Positions 5,358 to 6,199 of a stretch of DNA of 6,199 nucleotides are shown here, piece after piece. Below the pieces are notes generated by a model. It worked only from the letters and a program-made list of their open reading frames with translations. It was not told the DNA's origin and ran no database searches. The stretch's first letter is position 1; every line of letters begins with the position of its first letter. The stretch lies in the NCBI GenBank assembly GCA_021106995.1, contig JAIOTG010000120.1:1-6199 (forward strand). The letters are read 5' to 3'. Position numbers and translations under genes: made by a program. The DNA comes from a bacterium. Its GTDB lineage: Bacteria > Patescibacteriota > Patescibacteriia > Patescibacteriales > JAGXOH01.

Positions 5358-6038
5358 TTATTCCTTAATAAATAGTTTTGGAAAATCTGTCCCTATGTCA
5401 TCTACTCCCATTTCATTTAGTTTATCACCTAGTTCTTTTTTATTAACTTGATATGCATAAACAGATTTTTCGAAACTGTGGGCTTTATCAACAAATTCTT
5501 TGGTAACCAGTCCGGAATACGGGGCGAAAAAATCCAAAGGGATGCTTTCCATTAAATTCCATATTTCAGACATCACTTCGTCAGTTTTAAACAATAAGCC
5601 AACTTTTAAATTGGGATTAAGCTGCTTAATTTCTTTAAGTAAGTAGTCCTGAAAAGAAGTAATGACGACTTGATCTTGAATATCGTTTTTTAAAACAATG
5701 TTATTAACTAGCTCAGGTGTCCCGTTAGTTTTTAGTTCAATCTGTAAATCGATTTTATTTTTGCATACGTCGATAACCTCTTGAAGTGTGGGTATTTTTT
5801 CGCCCTGCTCATAGTCCAATTTTTTTATCTCAGATAATGTCATCTCGCTGACAAGACCCACGCCATTGGTTAGTCTTGAAACTTCATCATCATGAAAAAC
5901 AATTATCTGGCCATCTTTTGTACTTCTGACATCAAGTTCGGCGCGATCACAACCAATGGCGATTGCCATTTGGAATGAGGGCAAGGTATTTTCTGGAGCA
6001 TATCCAGCAGCTCCTTTATGTCCAACAATATTAATCAT
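5358..6038 (-). CDS. Glycerophosphodiester phosphodiesterase (UgpQ-like)
   Basis: A GDPD hydrolyses deacylated phospholipids to glycerol-3-phosphate and an alcohol. The 226-residue length is that of the compact bacterial UgpQ type, with a cytoplasmic location because no signal peptide is visible. Motifs are in the family order: GHKGA (6-10; normally HRG), the APENT block (14-18), ELDV with E34 and D36, HDD at 49-51 with catalytic H49, LQIELK with metal ligand E101 (98-103), and the C-terminal IGTDFP (215-220). H7 and H49 are the expected acid-base pair. The Arg of HR is Lys8, a conservative change in a usually invariant position. I chose ATG at 6038 because the family begins only a few residues before the first His; an upstream TTG at 6071 would add 11 unconserved residues. 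No Shine-Dalgarno site is visible. It is followed by the reductase 40 bases downstream with no attC between them. Confidence 0.9.
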   Translation of the reverse strand: MINIVGHKGAAGYAPENTLPSFQMAIAIGCDRAELDVRSTKDGQIIVFHDDEVSRLTNGVGLVSEMTLSEIKKLDYEQGEKIPTLQEVIDVCKNKIDLQIELKTNGTPELVNNIVLKNDIQDQVVITSFQDYLLKEIKQLNPNLKVGLLFKTDEVMSEIWNLMESIPLDFFAPYSGLVTKEFVDKAHSFEKSVYAYQVNKKELGDKLNEMGVDDIGTDFPKLFIKE

Positions 6039-6051
6039 AAAAAGTTTAAAA

Positions 6052-6198
6052 TTATTTTTTATTTCGCACAACTCTTGCGTATGATCCGATGTTGCAAATC
6101 AATTTTGGATATACGCTGTTGTCGGATGTAAATTTATTTTTTAATCCATATAGAATCATCGGGAAATATAGTTTTTTAGATTTTTGAATATTAAATAA
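6052..6198 (-). CDS. Possible C-terminal end of a gene cut by the window edge
   Basis: On the minus strand a frame is open from the right edge (6198) through 48 codons to TAA at 6052-6054, which is long for such AT-rich sequence. The tail includes FPMILYGLKNKF and ends RVVRNKK; I recognise no family. The frame passes straight through the attC-like site at 6066-6124, so either its last 20 or so residues are encoded by the recombination site (possible when the cassette's stop has been lost) or the open frame is accidental. No start codon is required because the frame runs off the window. Confidence 0.35.
   Translation of the reverse strand, partial: LFNIQKSKKLYFPMILYGLKNKFTSDNSVYPKLICNIGSYARVVRNKK
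6066..6124 (-). other. attC-like recombination site upstream of the phosphodiesterase
   Basis: On the plus strand GCACAAC (6066-6072, six of seven to RYYYAAC) and GTTGTCG (6118-6124) provide outer arms that pair ACAAC/GTTGT. Inner arms GCGTAT (6077-6082) and ATACGC (6111-6116) form six pairs; then G6083 is unpaired, and ATCC (6084-6087) pairs with GGAT (6107-6110). Unpaired spacers of 4 and 1 bases separate R and L arms, and a 19-base loop closes the hairpin. Paired R and L boxes, a spacer and one extrahelical G on the strand opposite the genes are the structural hallmark of attC. The R box sequence is off consensus at several positions. Confidence 0.55.
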
Positions 6199-6199
6199 A

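Noticed and set aside
6039..6071. TTG start at 6071 for the phosphodiesterase
   Set aside because: It adds 11 residues not expected in the family, overlaps the attC-like arm, and the ATG at 6038 gives the normal short lead to the GHKG motif.

Overview
The window is AT-rich, gene-dense bacterial DNA. The EndoQ-type PHP nuclease, the doubly membrane-anchored CAP protein and the near absence of Shine-Dalgarno sites suggest a Patescibacteria (CPR)-like genome. That assignment is inference. All recognised genes read cleanly with TAA/TAG stops, so no alternative code is needed.

Left part (1-2349): the C-terminal end of a sugar-phosphate nucleotidyltransferase, apparently frameshifted near position 60, is followed 3 nt later by an endonuclease Q-like gene. 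A secreted/anchored CAP-domain gene converges on it from the minus strand, and the two 3' ends overlap by 44 bp. The 332-bp region 2350-2681 is divergent. It holds a good minus-strand promoter for the CAP gene and a strong plus-strand promoter with a palindrome between its -35 and -10. The plus-strand promoter drives an orphan 80-codon, five-cysteine gene with a near-perfect Shine-Dalgarno site and its own intrinsic terminator.

Right part (about 2993-6199): five functionally unrelated genes all read on the minus strand. In transcription order they are a glycerophosphodiester phosphodiesterase, a RibD/DHFR-fold reductase, a YgjV-family membrane protein, a GNAT acetyltransferase and a phosphoribosyltransferase. 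Two of them (reductase and GNAT) end with the stop codon inside the same 10-base box CGCCTAACAA, the classic left end of an integron attC site. Two gaps (4668-4783 and 6066-6124) fold into attC-like paired R and L arms, each with a single unpaired base in the same arm and on the same strand. I read this part as an integron-type gene-cassette array, or an attC cluster whose integrase lies outside the window. If the genome is patescibacterial, that is the most noteworthy feature here.

The cassette genes look like an accessory set (lipid-derived glycerol phosphate release, nucleotide or pteridine chemistry, acetylation, membrane) rather than one pathway. The plus-strand 80-codon gene and its terminator sit just outside the distal end of the array.
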